Origin: Plecoglossus altivelis
Taxonomy: Eukaryota > Chordata > Actinopteri > Osmeriformes > Plecoglossidae
Assembly: GCA_036571765.1 (NCBI GenBank)
Contig: BROE01000010.1
Location: forward strand, 10,605,313-10,669,312
Length of the DNA stretch: 64,000 bases
Reading direction: 5' to 3'
How positions within the stretch are numbered: the stretch's first letter is position 1; each line of letters starts with the position of its first letter. A model generated the notes under the pieces. The model was given only the letters and a program-made list of their open reading frames with translations. It was not told the DNA's origin and made no database searches. Shown piece after piece: positions 44,301 to 57,258 of this stretch. The translations under genes were made by a program, and so were the position numbers.

Positions 44301-46461
44301 GTGACCCTCTGCAAAACCTACACCCCCCACCCCCACCCCCACCCACCCACGTACCCACACACACGCACAAACATCAGCACAGTCCTGTCTCCTGTGGATG
44401 AGACGGGACTTGCAGTTGCAAACTTTGCGACCCCGATCCACGTGCTTTCTCCAGATTTACTGTTTACTTTTTCATTCAGAAGGTACTTGGCTCAGCCAGG
44501 GGCAAGATGGCGCAACGTGTTACTGAAACTCGACGCTGGACTCGTCTGACGTCCAAAGATCAAATGTGGTGGTAACATGACGGCGTGTAAGGGAACTGAA
44601 CTGTGACAGGGCTTTTCCCCAAGTCCGGTAAACACCCCTTCCTCGGAAAACGTGCCGTGAAGCAAGGATGGAAAAGCTTTCTCGAGAAACAGGGGGAAAG
44701 AAATGACCTTTTGAAAACAACACGGTTGAAAACAGCCATGAATCATACAGTGCAGTCCTCTATCATTCATCTCAAGCTGTTATTTTCTATTTGTTTTCCT
44801 CTCTCCCCCCCCGTTCCCCATCCCCTTCGTAGAGTTGACCATCACCCCTGTGAACCGCACTCACAGGACTAGGTGTTCGATGTCTATCTGAGGGGAAGGC
44901 TGTGTGTAGGGAAGCAGGGGGGTTCCATCCAGGGTTCCATCGTAGAGGTTCTTGAGGTTACAAGGGTTATTTCGACTGGCTCCGCATGGAAGCTGAGAAC
45001 TGCAACCATCCAATGACCGAAGCATTAATCCCAGTGCTCCGTCTCATTAAACCGTCCACTCCCTCGACACCAGCCGTTAATCTGAGCAGGAACTCAAGCG
45101 GACAACATTCTGCCGTGAAATGTTGAGTATATCTTGTTTTTACATCCAGTTATTAGACTATCTGACCACCCCCCCCCCTCTCCCCCCCCACCTAAAAGAC
45201 ATGAAGCATAGCTTTGCATGCTGAGTAATCTCAGATGCATTTTTCTTGCCGGTTGCTCCAGTACACGTGTAGGTAAACATTCACAGCAAGGACATAAATG
45301 TTCAGAGTCTGCTGTATTTGTTTCCCCAAGCTGTAATGTGCCTGCTTGTGTGTCTCGTGTGTAGCATGGGGGGTTCAGACAACTGACAGTGGGCTGGACT
45401 GGGTTGTATCCTGGATGTATATGTGCACGAGGGAGCCCACACTGTCTAACCAGAAGCACATGGCCAGTGTAACCAGAACCCTCTCACTTTCCCAAAACAT
45501 AATTAAACATAATAGAATTCCTGACCTAGTTTTCTCTCTCTGTCTCTCTCTCTCTCACTCTCTCTCTCTCTCTGTCTCGGTGCGAGTGCTAGGGCTGACT
45601 AGGGGCCATGCCTCAGACAGGACTTCTTTGAGGATTAATAACCGCTGCTCCGCTCCCCACCTCACCTAGTGACCTCCGTCCACCCCGACCTCGCCCTGCG
45701 GACAGGCCCCTCCATGCGAACATGAGGGTGAGTCCACAGTCGCCCCTGCGCCGTCCACAGGTTCCCCGCCCTCATCCCCTCACGTCCCCCCAGCTCTCAA
45801 GACCAGGATGCTTGTCAGGCCTCAGGTCACGGCACGCTGGCGTGGCCGTGTTTGTTACACCGCTTCACCGGTGTTTCCACAGGGGGGCTCCTCAAGGAAC
45901 CGTCTTCAGTCCTCTTCTTCTTTGTCATGTGGGGAGCTGAAAGTGCAGCCGACTCATCTGAAACATTGTAGATGTTGATGTAACTACGCCCACACACGCT
46001 CAAGTGCTCCTATTCAGGAAGTACATCATCCTTGATTGGCAGTGTTTTATGCTTTGCGAGAATTTAGGGACTTTTTCGATGACTGGGCCTCACCCACCCT
46101 TGTGTTAGGTAGAAGTCAGTCTATTTCACCGCCTTTGAGTCACACTGTCTGGTCCACCTTCATGCTGGCCATCCAGGGAAACTGTTAATCAGGTGGAGAG
46201 AGGGGATTTTCAAATTGGAATCAGGCCTGACGTTGTACCTGTCACCTCCCACCCCTCCTCCTCCCACCCACACCCCAGCACACGCCATACTATAGCAACA
46301 CACACACACACACACACACAGTACAGAGCACTAGCACACCAACCACACACGTACAGCCACGCGCATTAGGATTTTACAGGTTGTTTTTGCCCGGTCATTT
46401 TCCCAGGGTGGTCAGGAAAATGAACCTGTCACTCCCCAGACGAGCGCTAAAGCCGTTAGCA
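41366..46461. other. Gene-free stretch
   Basis: No exon recognised. Contains a GA-rich purine tract (41640-41815), a G-rich block (41930-42310) with many GGGG and GGTGG runs, (GT)n at 43917-43936, (CCCCAC)n at about 44321-44352 and (CA)n at 46298-46320. The other blocks, for example 42600-43560, show unremarkable mixed sequence. Confidence 0.6.
41640..41815. repeat. GA-rich purine tract
   Basis: A nearly pure purine stretch on the plus strand with GGGA, GAGA and AAAG units. Mirror-like purine tracts of this kind can adopt triplex DNA. Confidence 0.85.
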
Positions 46462-46503
46462 TTGTAAGTCACCGTGGATAAGGGCCTTCTGCTAAGCCAA
46501 TTA
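46462..46503 (+). mobile_element. Remnant of a teleost transposon tail motif
   Basis: TTGTAAGTCACCGTGGATAA followed by a TCTGCTAA core closely resembles the roughly 40-base block (TTGTAAGTCGC..TGGATAA..GCGTCTGCTAA) found at the ends of many teleost SINE/LINE and other repeats. Only this block is recognised. Flanking element sequence is too decayed to name the family. Confidence 0.55.
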
Positions 46504-48648
46504 GCCCCTCGCTGCACTGTGAAAACCAGGCGGCTGTTTCAGCTCAGGAGAAACTTTCCTGGCTGGGCTGAGGGAGGGGAATTTTTTACCCAAATATGAT
46601 TGTTTTTAAAAGGGGGTGATTAAGGGCTGCAACACAATCCCCTGAAAACATTTGCACATCTAAATAACAGATCAGCTTTCTTTACAGATCAATTTTTATG
46701 ACATACTTTGAAATACCAGGTTGGGCATTGCTTGTGGAATGACCACATAATTCCACACAGACAGGGCAACTGCCGTATAAAGTTGTTAAATATTTCGAGC
46801 CGGGCAGTGGAGCCTTTATAGGTATATCAACTTCATGCCAGAGTGGACAAATCTTATTGTAACCAACTCTCGCTTAACAGAGTTCCAAATCTGGTTAGAC
46901 ACTAACATTAATGAGGAAGCAGGACTGTTATCTCGGCCAGATGACATTCAGGTCAACGAATGTGCGCACAAGTAAAAAAACATCTTGAGCCCTGGCTGAT
47001 CCAGCCTCTGCTCACACACACTCTGGAGTCGCACATGATACCAAGTGTGTTTTCCTATGTTTTCAGTGTGATATTTAAAGCATAATGCTAAGCCCTGTGA
47101 CCTACATCTCTCTCAATCTACTGTTGCCTCTCTCTGTTTTTTCTCTCTCTACATTCCATCGCTTTATTCCCTTTGTCTCTCTGTCGCTCTCTTTCTGTTT
47201 CTGGTTCTATCTTAGTCTATGTCTCTCTTACATTCTGCCTCACAGCCCTGTTAGAAATATGTGTTCAGTTACTTACGCGCTCTCCAACTAAAGTTACCCC
47301 TCTCTATCTCTGTTCCGACTCTAAGTTCTGAATTGGGCCCGTGTCTTATTGGACGGACATATTCGCCATAACATTCGCTGTAGTTTAGACACTCTTTTCC
47401 ACCGCCTCCTCCCTCTGTCTGGTGAGATCTGGGCTCCTCTCCTTTCTAGGTGAAAGGAGGGACTCCTGCTTCATCCATCATGCGTGTGATACCCCCCCCC
47501 CCCCCTTCTCCCCTTTTCCCTGGCATCCCCGCCCCCCTCCTCTCCCTCCTCCTCTCCCTCCTCAACAGCCAGGTCTGTTTATCCGGGGGCCTCTCTCCTC
47601 CCTGACCGCAAGGCAAGGTGGTACTCTGAGCATGTGCAAACCCTACACACACACACACACACACTCGCACATGCACACCCTGTTTTGATCGCTCTATGGA
47701 AAATACAAAGCAGATGATGAACCATGGCTGGGGAGAGTCTGAGGACTGACCCGTGTCTTGGTCTGAGACATGTAAACACAGGCTGATCCTCGGACCTGCT
47801 GTGGCTCACTCTCATACAGTCTCACCCTGCTGCTACCTGGGGGTGTCTGTCAGTGAGCTGAACTCAGGTGATGGGGTCGGGTACCATAGCTTAGGGGTGC
47901 TGTTCCTAGCTGACGGGTTGGGTGTTTGTGAACGTATCTTTTTCGGAGTTTAAATGTTTTTTCTTCTTTTTAAAGTAAACGTTTTTTTTTTGTTTTTTTC
48001 AAATGATTTGTTTATTGTTTTGGAGCCACTTTCATTCAAAACAGCAGACAGTGAAGGGGTTTAAACCTCTTGGTCTGCCATGAACTCTACCACAGTTTTT
48101 CAGCGTGAAACGTCCATCTTGGATGTTATATAGACGTAATGTGGAGGTTTGATGTCACATGACCTTTCATAATGTTTGCTCTGTAGTCAAATGTGTGTCA
48201 AGTTTGGCCGACAATGTCATAAACTGAAATTGGCACAAGCTTAACATTGAGGAGGTGTGTCACACACCTTGTGCAGATGACTGGGGCAGTAGTCAGTCGC
48301 ATGTAGGGCAGAGAGCTGCCTAGCTCTGCCACCTTAATAGGCCACTCAGGGGTGTTAAAAATGCATGTCATGAGCACACCCAGGGCCATCCTGTCTAGCT
48401 TGGGACCTCTTTCAGAGACCCCCACCCACCCACCCACCCAACCACCTACACACGCATCCTACCCCCCGCCCAAGCCCCGACTCCAAATCTCTGCCGCTGA
48501 TCTGTTGGAGGGCCCTACCCCGGACAGATGAAAGCAAGCTACCGGTAAGTAGACCATAAAGCCGCAGGAAGGAAAAGGCTTTGGCTCCAATGCCAAAATC
48601 TACCCCCCCCTCCCTATCCACTCCTCCTCTTCCTCCAGTCCTACGAGC

Positions 48649-48679
48649 ACACACGCACACACACACACACACACACACT
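48649..48679. repeat. (AC)n microsatellite
   Basis: An AC run of about 30 bases with one CG interruption. Confidence 0.9.
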
Positions 48680-48923
48680 CACAGCCTCCATCCTCTATGT
48701 CTTCACGTGCTGCCTGCTGTCCGAGCAGATGAGTCAGGAAGCCGTTAGGAAGCAGGGTCCCCTGTGGCAGGTGAGGAGGTTGCAGGGAGGATGGGAGACA
48801 GGAAGATGAGAGGGCTTGCCGGTGGAGGAAGGGGATGGAGGCACGATCGTAGTTTTTGGGCTCGGCCCTCATCCAGGGGACAACCTGACGCTTTTTGATC
48901 AAGTCATCCTGAAATGACAGGAA

Positions 48924-48950
48924 GGGGGGGGGGGGGGGGGGGGGGGGGGG
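48924..48950. repeat. Poly-G tract (27 G)
   Basis: A homopolymer G run. Its length is likely approximate. Confidence 0.85.
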
Positions 48951-51900
48951 TGGTTCGGAGATGTGGGGTGGGACAAAGTCCTCCGACAGCTGCTTCTCTT
49001 ATCAGAAACCTGGGGGAAGAGACTTTTCTTTCTCTCTCTCTCTGTCTTTCTCTGAAATACCACCTCTTCCTCCTCCTTGTCAACGGTCTGTTCCTGTGCC
49101 AGATTTCCTCAACCCAGCCAGACCCGCGGTGTACCAGCAAGCAGGGCTCTGGAGCGAGCAGGACTCAGGAGAGGGGCTCCGTGGGCGGGGCCGTGCCGGT
49201 TGTATTTCACTCTATTAGAAGGCAGAGGCACATTGACCGTGATCACAGTCGCGCTAACTGTCAAGGGCGGCCTGAATGCAATCCCTGTCGCTGGGGGAGC
49301 CTTGAATTACGTCCCTCCCGAGATCCCGAACCGTGTCCCCCAGCATCACTCTGTTTGCATTCTGCTACCAGAGCCCTCTGATGGGACATGTAAAAGGTTC
49401 AATGTGAAATTTAACAGCCCCGCGTAGGCGGACAATTTGTTTTCCATTGCGCCTTGTCTCTCTGCGATAATGTTACCCGATGAAAGCGCTCCCCCCTGAA
49501 AAGATTGACTCGTCGCTTTCGGGGGAATAAGTGTTGAGGAACAGCTGATCGTGGAGATTTGCTCTCAGGTACACTGCTCTAATCATTTGACTTCCTTCTT
49601 TTTCTTGTTTTCATCGAACGCTGGCAGCGATAGAGAGGTTGGCTTGGAGTCGGCAGCCGCCACGTCAGACAGGGCTGTCGGCTGGACCCTTGCTCCTCGT
49701 TCTCCCCTATGGCGCTGCTCTGTCATCACTTACTGGACGGAGCGAGCGTTTCCAGTAGGGTGCTGGCTGCTGGTCTGTCCCCAAACAGATCCGGGAGTAC
49801 AGTAGCCCTGGCTGTGCACCCTGCCAGCAAGCACACGGCTGACGTGGGGTGTCTGTCAACACCTGCGCTGAGGCTGAAGAGGCCTGGTTCTGTTCTCCGG
49901 CATCAGGCTAGCAGAGGTTGTTTTATGACATGTCAGCCCTTCGCAGAGCTCTTTCAATCGATCGGTTGTCGACTGGAAGTTTGGCGTTAAAGTGGCCTGT
50001 GTTCTCCTGATCACAGGTTGAATCAGAGGGCAGCAATATCTCATATCGCAAAACTGGTCTTGCTACAATGGAGTCTAATCAGGGTTAGCTTTCATAGCCC
50101 CATTGTTTAGTTATGGTGCTGTTAAGCCACATGTGGAGACTGTTTGGGTAATCTCCTCGTCTCCCTAGCTCTGGTCCATTATCCAGATTTACAAGAGGAA
50201 CCAACGTCAGGTAACATGATTCTTGTTCATGCAGACTCCAACACAGAAGTTGGACTTAGCAGAATTGTGAAACTCTGTCTGTGAGTAGGCAAGTCAGAAA
50301 GCTGGGACCACGCTCTCAGTCTTTGAAATTGCTCTGTGCTGTTTTCCTTATCAAGTGTGAATAGCCCGACAGGTCTCTGAGTAAAAGCTTGGCTATAGGT
50401 TATTTTAAGATGAAACAGCAGATTAATGATAACCACATATGTTTTTACAATAGTTGAGTGTGTGAACATTTCGTTTTTCGAGTGACAATCCAATATTTAG
50501 ATAGTATTTCCAACCATTTCAGACAGAGTATTACTACAAGTTGTATTCATTCCAGTCTGGGGTTATATCTAGAATATAGCTGGCTAAGGAGGAGGTCTTT
50601 TTATGCTTCCAAGCCTCTGACATGCTCACTGACAGCATCGATCTGCCGGAGTGAAGTCTGGCCCAAAGAGGAGCTGACCTCCATGGAAACTCTCAGTTCT
50701 CCTGCCACTGCTATCCAGAACTGATTCAGAGGCTAGACGGGCCTTCAACACCCCCAGTGAGAACTGCTAGGCTCCGTGTTCAAACGTGTGGGACATGGGC
50801 TCGCGTGGACGGCCGTCTCTTCAGAGCCTCACTTACTGACTACGTTTCCCACAGTCGGTGGGGTTAAGCAGCGATGACATCAGCTGCTCCTTCGTAATTC
50901 CACCAATTGAGGTTGCAGTGAGGAAGGAAATGTGATGTGTGTGAGGATGTTGTAAAAAAAAAAACATGTGAGAACTTAACAACTATTACGTCTCTGATTG
51001 CGTGAGATGATGTTATCTTGTTCCCTCACAGATTTCTCAACACAGAGTTGGGTGACTAAGGCGTTTTTTCTTTTTTTAATCCTTTGTTTCCTATGTAAGA
51101 ACGCAAATGACTTTAGCCACCTGGGAGGGTTGAAGCCGTGAACAGCCTTTCGTATGTGAGGTGGCAGGTGTTGTCAGAGCCTCCACTTTTCCCAGCATGC
51201 CCGTGACCAAAGCCTTAATGAGGAAAGGGTGTGTGGAGGGAGGGATGCAGGAAGTGAAACCTTGGGGAGGAACAGTCAGGAAATACATCACAATAGCAGA
51301 TTTGTCGGCAGGATAGTGTGGCACCCGCAATGATTCAGCACATCACCTTGACGGGGGTTGGCTGTTTGGTTGATCTAACTATAGTCTTTTCCTGAACTCC
51401 CTGTTCAGTCGGATATTGCTGTTGCCAGTCTTTCATTAAAAGGAGAACATGAGCACAGTTGATTTCCTAATCTCTCTTATCACTTCCCCCTTCAGAGTGA
51501 CCATGTAATGCTTCTGAGACAACGTCGACCATGGTTTGTTGAGCTTCAAAGCGATCCCCATGGGTCGCCGGGTCGTTCATGCTGGTCCAGAGGCATGAGC
51601 TGAGCTCTTGCTGAAAGGTGATCTTTTTGATCTAGAGATTTGGTTAGTTGAGGAAATTAACCTGCCGAAGAACCGCCTTGATCTCCGGTCTCTCTGCGAC
51701 CTGTCACGAAGTACAGCGGAATACGAGAGTCCTGTGTCAGCGCCGAAGATAAGGTCACCGCCTGGAGACGGACCCACGACCCCTGACCTTTGCGTCACAT
51801 GTGTTTCCTGGTTTTATTGGAAGCATGCTTTACACACGCAACAATGTGCTCATTTTAGTGTCATGGAGATCCCTTGAGCAAATGCTTTTCATACTTTGCT

Positions 51901-53041
51901 GTCATTTCAACGGTGGAATCTAGTGTTCCTTTATTCAACAGCGAACACCTTCCACTAATCCAGTTCGGCAAAAACACACAGATGTACACAGCCAATTGGG
52001 TTCTGAGGTGAAATTTTGTTTTTGTACATCAGCAGAGTCTATTATCTCCATATCTAACCACTGTGACCTTTAACAAGAGGGTAGAGGGATATTCTTACTG
52101 AGATTTCAAGATAGAGAGATGATGGAGGAGTGAAGAAAGAGGTTGAGACAGAGGGAAAGAGAGACGTTGAGGGCAGGGTGACCCCTGGGGAGGCGTGAGC
52201 AACATGAGGGGGGGGGGGGGTTATTAGTCCATAGATCTCCCGCCTCGGTGCGCTAAGAGGTCAGGCAGGGACCTAGATCTGTCTGAGCCCAGGTGTCGTG
52301 GGGAGATTGACTGGGCCACTGGTCAGTAGGTGAAAGGCCTGCAGGGGTCTCCAGGTCACTCAGCAGACTGGGATCAACTACTAAACTGCTGCACGCACGC
52401 ACATGCACACACTCTCGCCGCACGATGAGGTTAACCTTTCTTAGCCGGCCTGAAAAACAGATGTGTGTGTAACCGTGGGAGCACTCTCCAACAGCAAAAT
52501 ACGCCTCATCGTTCAAAGTAAGATTGACAGGCTGGCTTTAACCCTCCCCAACCCACACACACACACACACACACACACAGCTCTTGGAGAGTTCGTCTGA
52601 CACGGGATTCAGCCAGTTCATCATCCAGTCTCAAACCTGTCCTGGCAGGCAGATAAATCCATCTTCATCAGCGAGCACTTCTGTGGAGGCTGACATGAGC
52701 AGAAAATCACAAGGCCAGAGCAGATTGGCTAGGCCGTGATTCAGCGTGCCTTGAATGACTTGACAAAATATGTTCCATTCTCTTCCAAGTCGGAGCGTTG
52801 AGTTCATCTGGTCCATTCCTTTAGTGGCTTACTCAACCAAAACGCCTCAGACTCTGATGCATGGTAAGTGGTTGTTTAACTCAACACACAATTAAGTCAA
52901 GGATTGTGGGAGGTGAACTTCACAGCACCGACAAGACACCTTTTTCTTCCTTCCACATCACATGAGCTTTGAGATTCAAGTAGAGCAGAACATCCTTTGT
53001 GAGACCAGATCTTTTATCTGCAGATGGGAGCTTTCTTGCAG

Positions 53042-53042
<1 letters not shown>

Positions 53043-53074
<32 letters not shown>
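53043..53074. repeat. (CA)n microsatellite
   Basis: An AC run of about 30 bases preceded by GCACG. Confidence 0.9.
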
Positions 53075-53080
<6 letters not shown>

Positions 53081-56000
53081 ACATGTCCTGTACACACACA
53101 GGCCCTAAAGGGAGGTGATTAACGTAGCCCTCGAGTCACACGGAGAAGTGTGTGTTATTTCTGGACTGCACCTTGGCCACCGAGACCCAAACATGGTTGT
53201 GTCACGCCTACCGATTTGTTGACATTGGTGGGTGATGCAAAGCCAAACTAAAACACAGCTGAGCTGAAAAAGTGGGTCAACTGGCGTGTTGCCACAGCAA
53301 TGGACGCTATTGGCGACACCCACCAACCACATGCCTGTTTGAGGTGAGTGGACGCGGCCGTGGCCCCACAGACCAGCTCCTGTCTGGGTGGAGAGGAAGA
53401 AGAACAGAGCCTCCTTGATCAGTCCGAGAAAATATAAACAAGACGTTAGCGTCAAGCTAATTTTGGTAAGCTCTGTAGCAGTGAGGCCTTCTCTGCCTGT
53501 GTACGCTGTATCGACCCCAAAGGAACTTATTCCTCAACCCAGTCGCCCTCAGGATCCGGTGGCAGGTTCCTGCCGGAGAGCTGACCACAGCGCAGCTTCT
53601 GCGGTGGACATGTATGGGTGAGCCCCACCACGGAGCTCGCCGAGGAGGCTCGCATTGCAGTCTCTTGTCACTCAGGTCTGCTGGGCTCGTCAGGGGGAGA
53701 GGGGGCGGCCAGGGTTTCCTGGAGGAAGGAAGTCAGATCCCCCTGACTCAGCATGATGTCCATGCTCTCTGGAGAGCCTGACATACACACACATACACAT
53801 ACGTACACACACACAAACACCCACACACACACCCACACACAATCTCATATAGAGGCCAACTGTAAGAACCCACTCTTTCATGCCAAGCTCCAGCTGATCG
53901 AGAAGTTTTTGAAGCCCTGTATATATGCTTGCGTGCCAGTGTGATTGTGCACGTGTGGTATTCAGTGTGTTGGTGTGTGTGTGTCCTCGGGACGATGGAC
54001 TGTAACAAGGAGGAGGGGGGACTGTGCGGTTGTAAATTCATCAGAAGGTGGGCGTCATTGGGTCCAGAAGAGCCCTTCATATGCGTCCTGTTTCCACTGT
54101 CTTATGATTCTAACAGAACCCAAACCTGCACTGGAGGAATGTAGGTTACTGGGATGATTACAGTCACTGTTTGAATTCGTCTATTTTATATGACATGAAA
54201 TGACCTTGATTACTAATGCATATGTCGGTAACATACATATCGCGGTATGCTTTTGTTTTGTTTGGACAATTTGGCCAGAAAGTGTTAAAATGGTCTTTGT
54301 GTCAACACCAAGAGGACTGCTGGTTACCCTCATGTTGACTAAAGGGATTCAAACTAATATTAAACACTGAGAAAGATCTTCTACTCTCTGTTGGACATCA
54401 GCCAGTCTTCTGGTGGAGCCAGTGGTGGATTTATAGCCGTGGCTGAAGTGTTCATTGACTGGCCTGACCCTGACAAAGCAAGTCCTCTGAAAATGACACG
54501 CATAAAGGCTTGTGGGCTTTTGTGGAGATCTCATCCAATAGACGCCCACAGCTTGACCAGGAGACACACATGGCTTAGTATCAGCAAGTACTTTACCATG
54601 AAGCTACTGTTTCGAAGATTTGGGAAAGGACTTCCATAGTGTATTTCATGCTAACTTGTACTTACACAATACAATAGCTAAGATACACAATGGCATCAGA
54701 GAATGGGCTGGATCGGATCTGTGTGAAAGAGACCCTTGTGTGACCTTGAATTACTTACTAACCAGGTGTTTGTCATGAGCTACACTCAAGTTGTTGTTAA
54801 ATTACAGCATGATTGACCCAGCCGAGGAAAACCCGAACAGCTTAATCCCCAAACCGTCCTTTTGCTAATGTTTACCACGCCATTAACCTCAGTTTAACCT
54901 CAAAATGAAGGTCGACTTCTTAAGTTTGCTGACCCACATCCTATAGTCTATCTCTCCATGGCGCTGTTGACCCAAGTCACCACCTGTTGCAGTTTCCCAG
55001 AAGTTTGTGTGCAGCAACCGACTCAATCGAGCCATCCTGGGAGAATAGGCAAATACACTTTGCTCTGAGTTACTGCTGGCCATGTCTGGACTTGCCCAGT
55101 GAGACGAGTTCAAAGCCATGTGTCACCTATTCTGTATCGAAATCCCTGAATATTGACCACCGCTAGTCATCTAAGTATGAGAAAAAGTGGATGCATTGAA
55201 AAATGATTTACTTCTGTAGTGATACACGGAAAATTGTGAACGACCCAAGTTGGTGTAAGGATGACATTGTTTTATCAGCTTTCAGAGATATGCAAATCCA
55301 TCAACTGCATATGCAGATGTAAGTGTTTGGTTATCCAGTGAATCAGCAGAATAAAAAAATTAATGCAACAAGCTGTGAATCGCCTTCTGTGAGGGACGCA
55401 AGTCACAGGTGACAAGGTGAAGAGTCCCCTGCTGCTGTCAAAGGTGACAGACTTCACCAACGGTGTCACGTTATCCACGCTGAAACAAGCTCTCGGCGTT
55501 TCAGCCCACTCTGAGCTCATGTCCATGTGTCAGGGACCGGGACGTGACGTTGCCTGTGTTGCCAAGCCTGTTTAATTAGTCCGTCTCAGTAGCTAACCAT
55601 CGTCTGGTGGTCGCTTTGTCGCGGTTCTTCCAGCCCCAATGTGGTCCACATGCAACGCAGAGCCGTGATATCCTCACCCACATTGTTAGTGCAGCATGGC
55701 TAGTCCTCAGAACCCCCAAAACTATAAAGTTCAGTGCGAAAGTTGGGAGCCGCAAACATTTTGATGTCGGGTACTTTGATGGGCTTCCTCAACTTTACGA
55801 GAGTCAGACATTAGAGAGATTTTCTCCTCGATTGGAGGGTTACGAGGATCCCTTCTGAAGACATTTCGGCAGGACGTTGTCGAAGCTCCTCTGGGGGGCA
55901 GCATGGGACTGTCAGTCTCTCTGGGGTTGGACGTCGGCCTCACCTAACAAGGCCTGTAGGTTTCAGGTTACCGGAGCAGACATGCAGCCTTCTCCTGCTA

Positions 56001-57230
56001 GCACAGCAGAGCAGGCCAGGCCTGACTCTGACTACTCTGTCAAAGCCAGATCCGAGCAGCTTGACGGAATATTCGGAGAATCCAAATGAATCAAATCAGG
56101 CATAATCCTCATCAAAGTAAACATTCAAATGCTCCCGATGAAGCTCTCCACATCATTTATGGTTTGTTACAGTTTTCGATGTTTATTCTGTTAACCTCAA
56201 ATGAATATAGACATCTTTATTGGGAGTTCTTTTGGGGGGTTGCCAGATCATCATTTTCCACCAGCCAACAAATATCACGTACCAAGCCAGACTCTCTTCT
56301 CCAGGTCCCCTGAGTTCTTTACCGTTGAACAGCCCATACGTCTCCTCGTGAGGCGCTCTCGCTGGACGTCCGTCAACAGTTTTTCCAGCGTATCCGTCAG
56401 CAGGTGAACATGGTTTCAGTGTTTATCTGCGCTCTTCCTCTTGGACGGCGACCGAGAGTCGTTTGGCAGCAGGTAGAAAGCAGACAGAGGCATGGTCACT
56501 GGAAAACGCAGCTCCTGGATACCGCGCAACCCGTCTAGACGCCTGCCAGGACCGGCTCCTCGCCCCTCCGCGCCAGAGACAGCGAGCTGCGCGTCAAGCT
56601 AATTCGAGGGGTTCACTTCATGTATCTTTACAGTATAAAGTCGAGAAAGATTTCTCCAAATTTGGATCTGTTATATATCTGGGGGTATGCGAAGAATCTC
56701 ATCTCCATTAAACTTCAGCAAGCACGAAGGACGATTTTCTGATCGGAATATGGTGTCATACTAAAGATTCTTTGCAATCCAATGGAGGCCTGGTTTAGAA
56801 TATTGTACAGCAGATTAGAATACACACAACCACAGTTGAAGTATGTAGGGTATGCTTCAGAAATGTAGGCACGGATTGGACGGAATATCACGAGCGAAAC
56901 TGCAGATTGGTCCACCAGGCTCTCGAGATTGACGCCGGGTCAAGGTTCAAGTAGGGGGAAGTCAACGAGAGCAGACAGAAGGTCAGAGGTTTGGAGATAA
57001 AGGTTGGGTTCTTGCATCAGCAGCAGTCCAGCAGTGATGTTTGCCTTTCTACTGGCCAGGCACGGTGCTTGAAGAATGCAGGAGGAGAGAGGAGAGAGGG
57101 GAGGGAGAAAGGAGGAAGGGGAACCAAGTGGAAGGGAATGAAAAGAGGAGAGGCCTATGCTCTGTTGCTCTGTCCACAGCCCCCCCCCCCTCCCTCAGAG
57201 CCTCTTCCGAGAAATGGTCAGGGAGAGTGT

Positions 57231-57258
57231 GGGGGGGGGGGGGGGGGGGGGGGGGGGG
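57231..57258. repeat. Poly-G tract (28 G)
   Basis: The longest mononucleotide G run in the window, set in a purine-rich stretch (57070-57295). Confidence 0.85.

Noticed and set aside
44810..44880. Acceptor-like CCTTCGTAG followed by a short frame LTITPVNRTHRTRCSMSI and a stop
   Set aside because: Too short, with no recognised family, no neighbouring exon and no nearby poly(A) signal.
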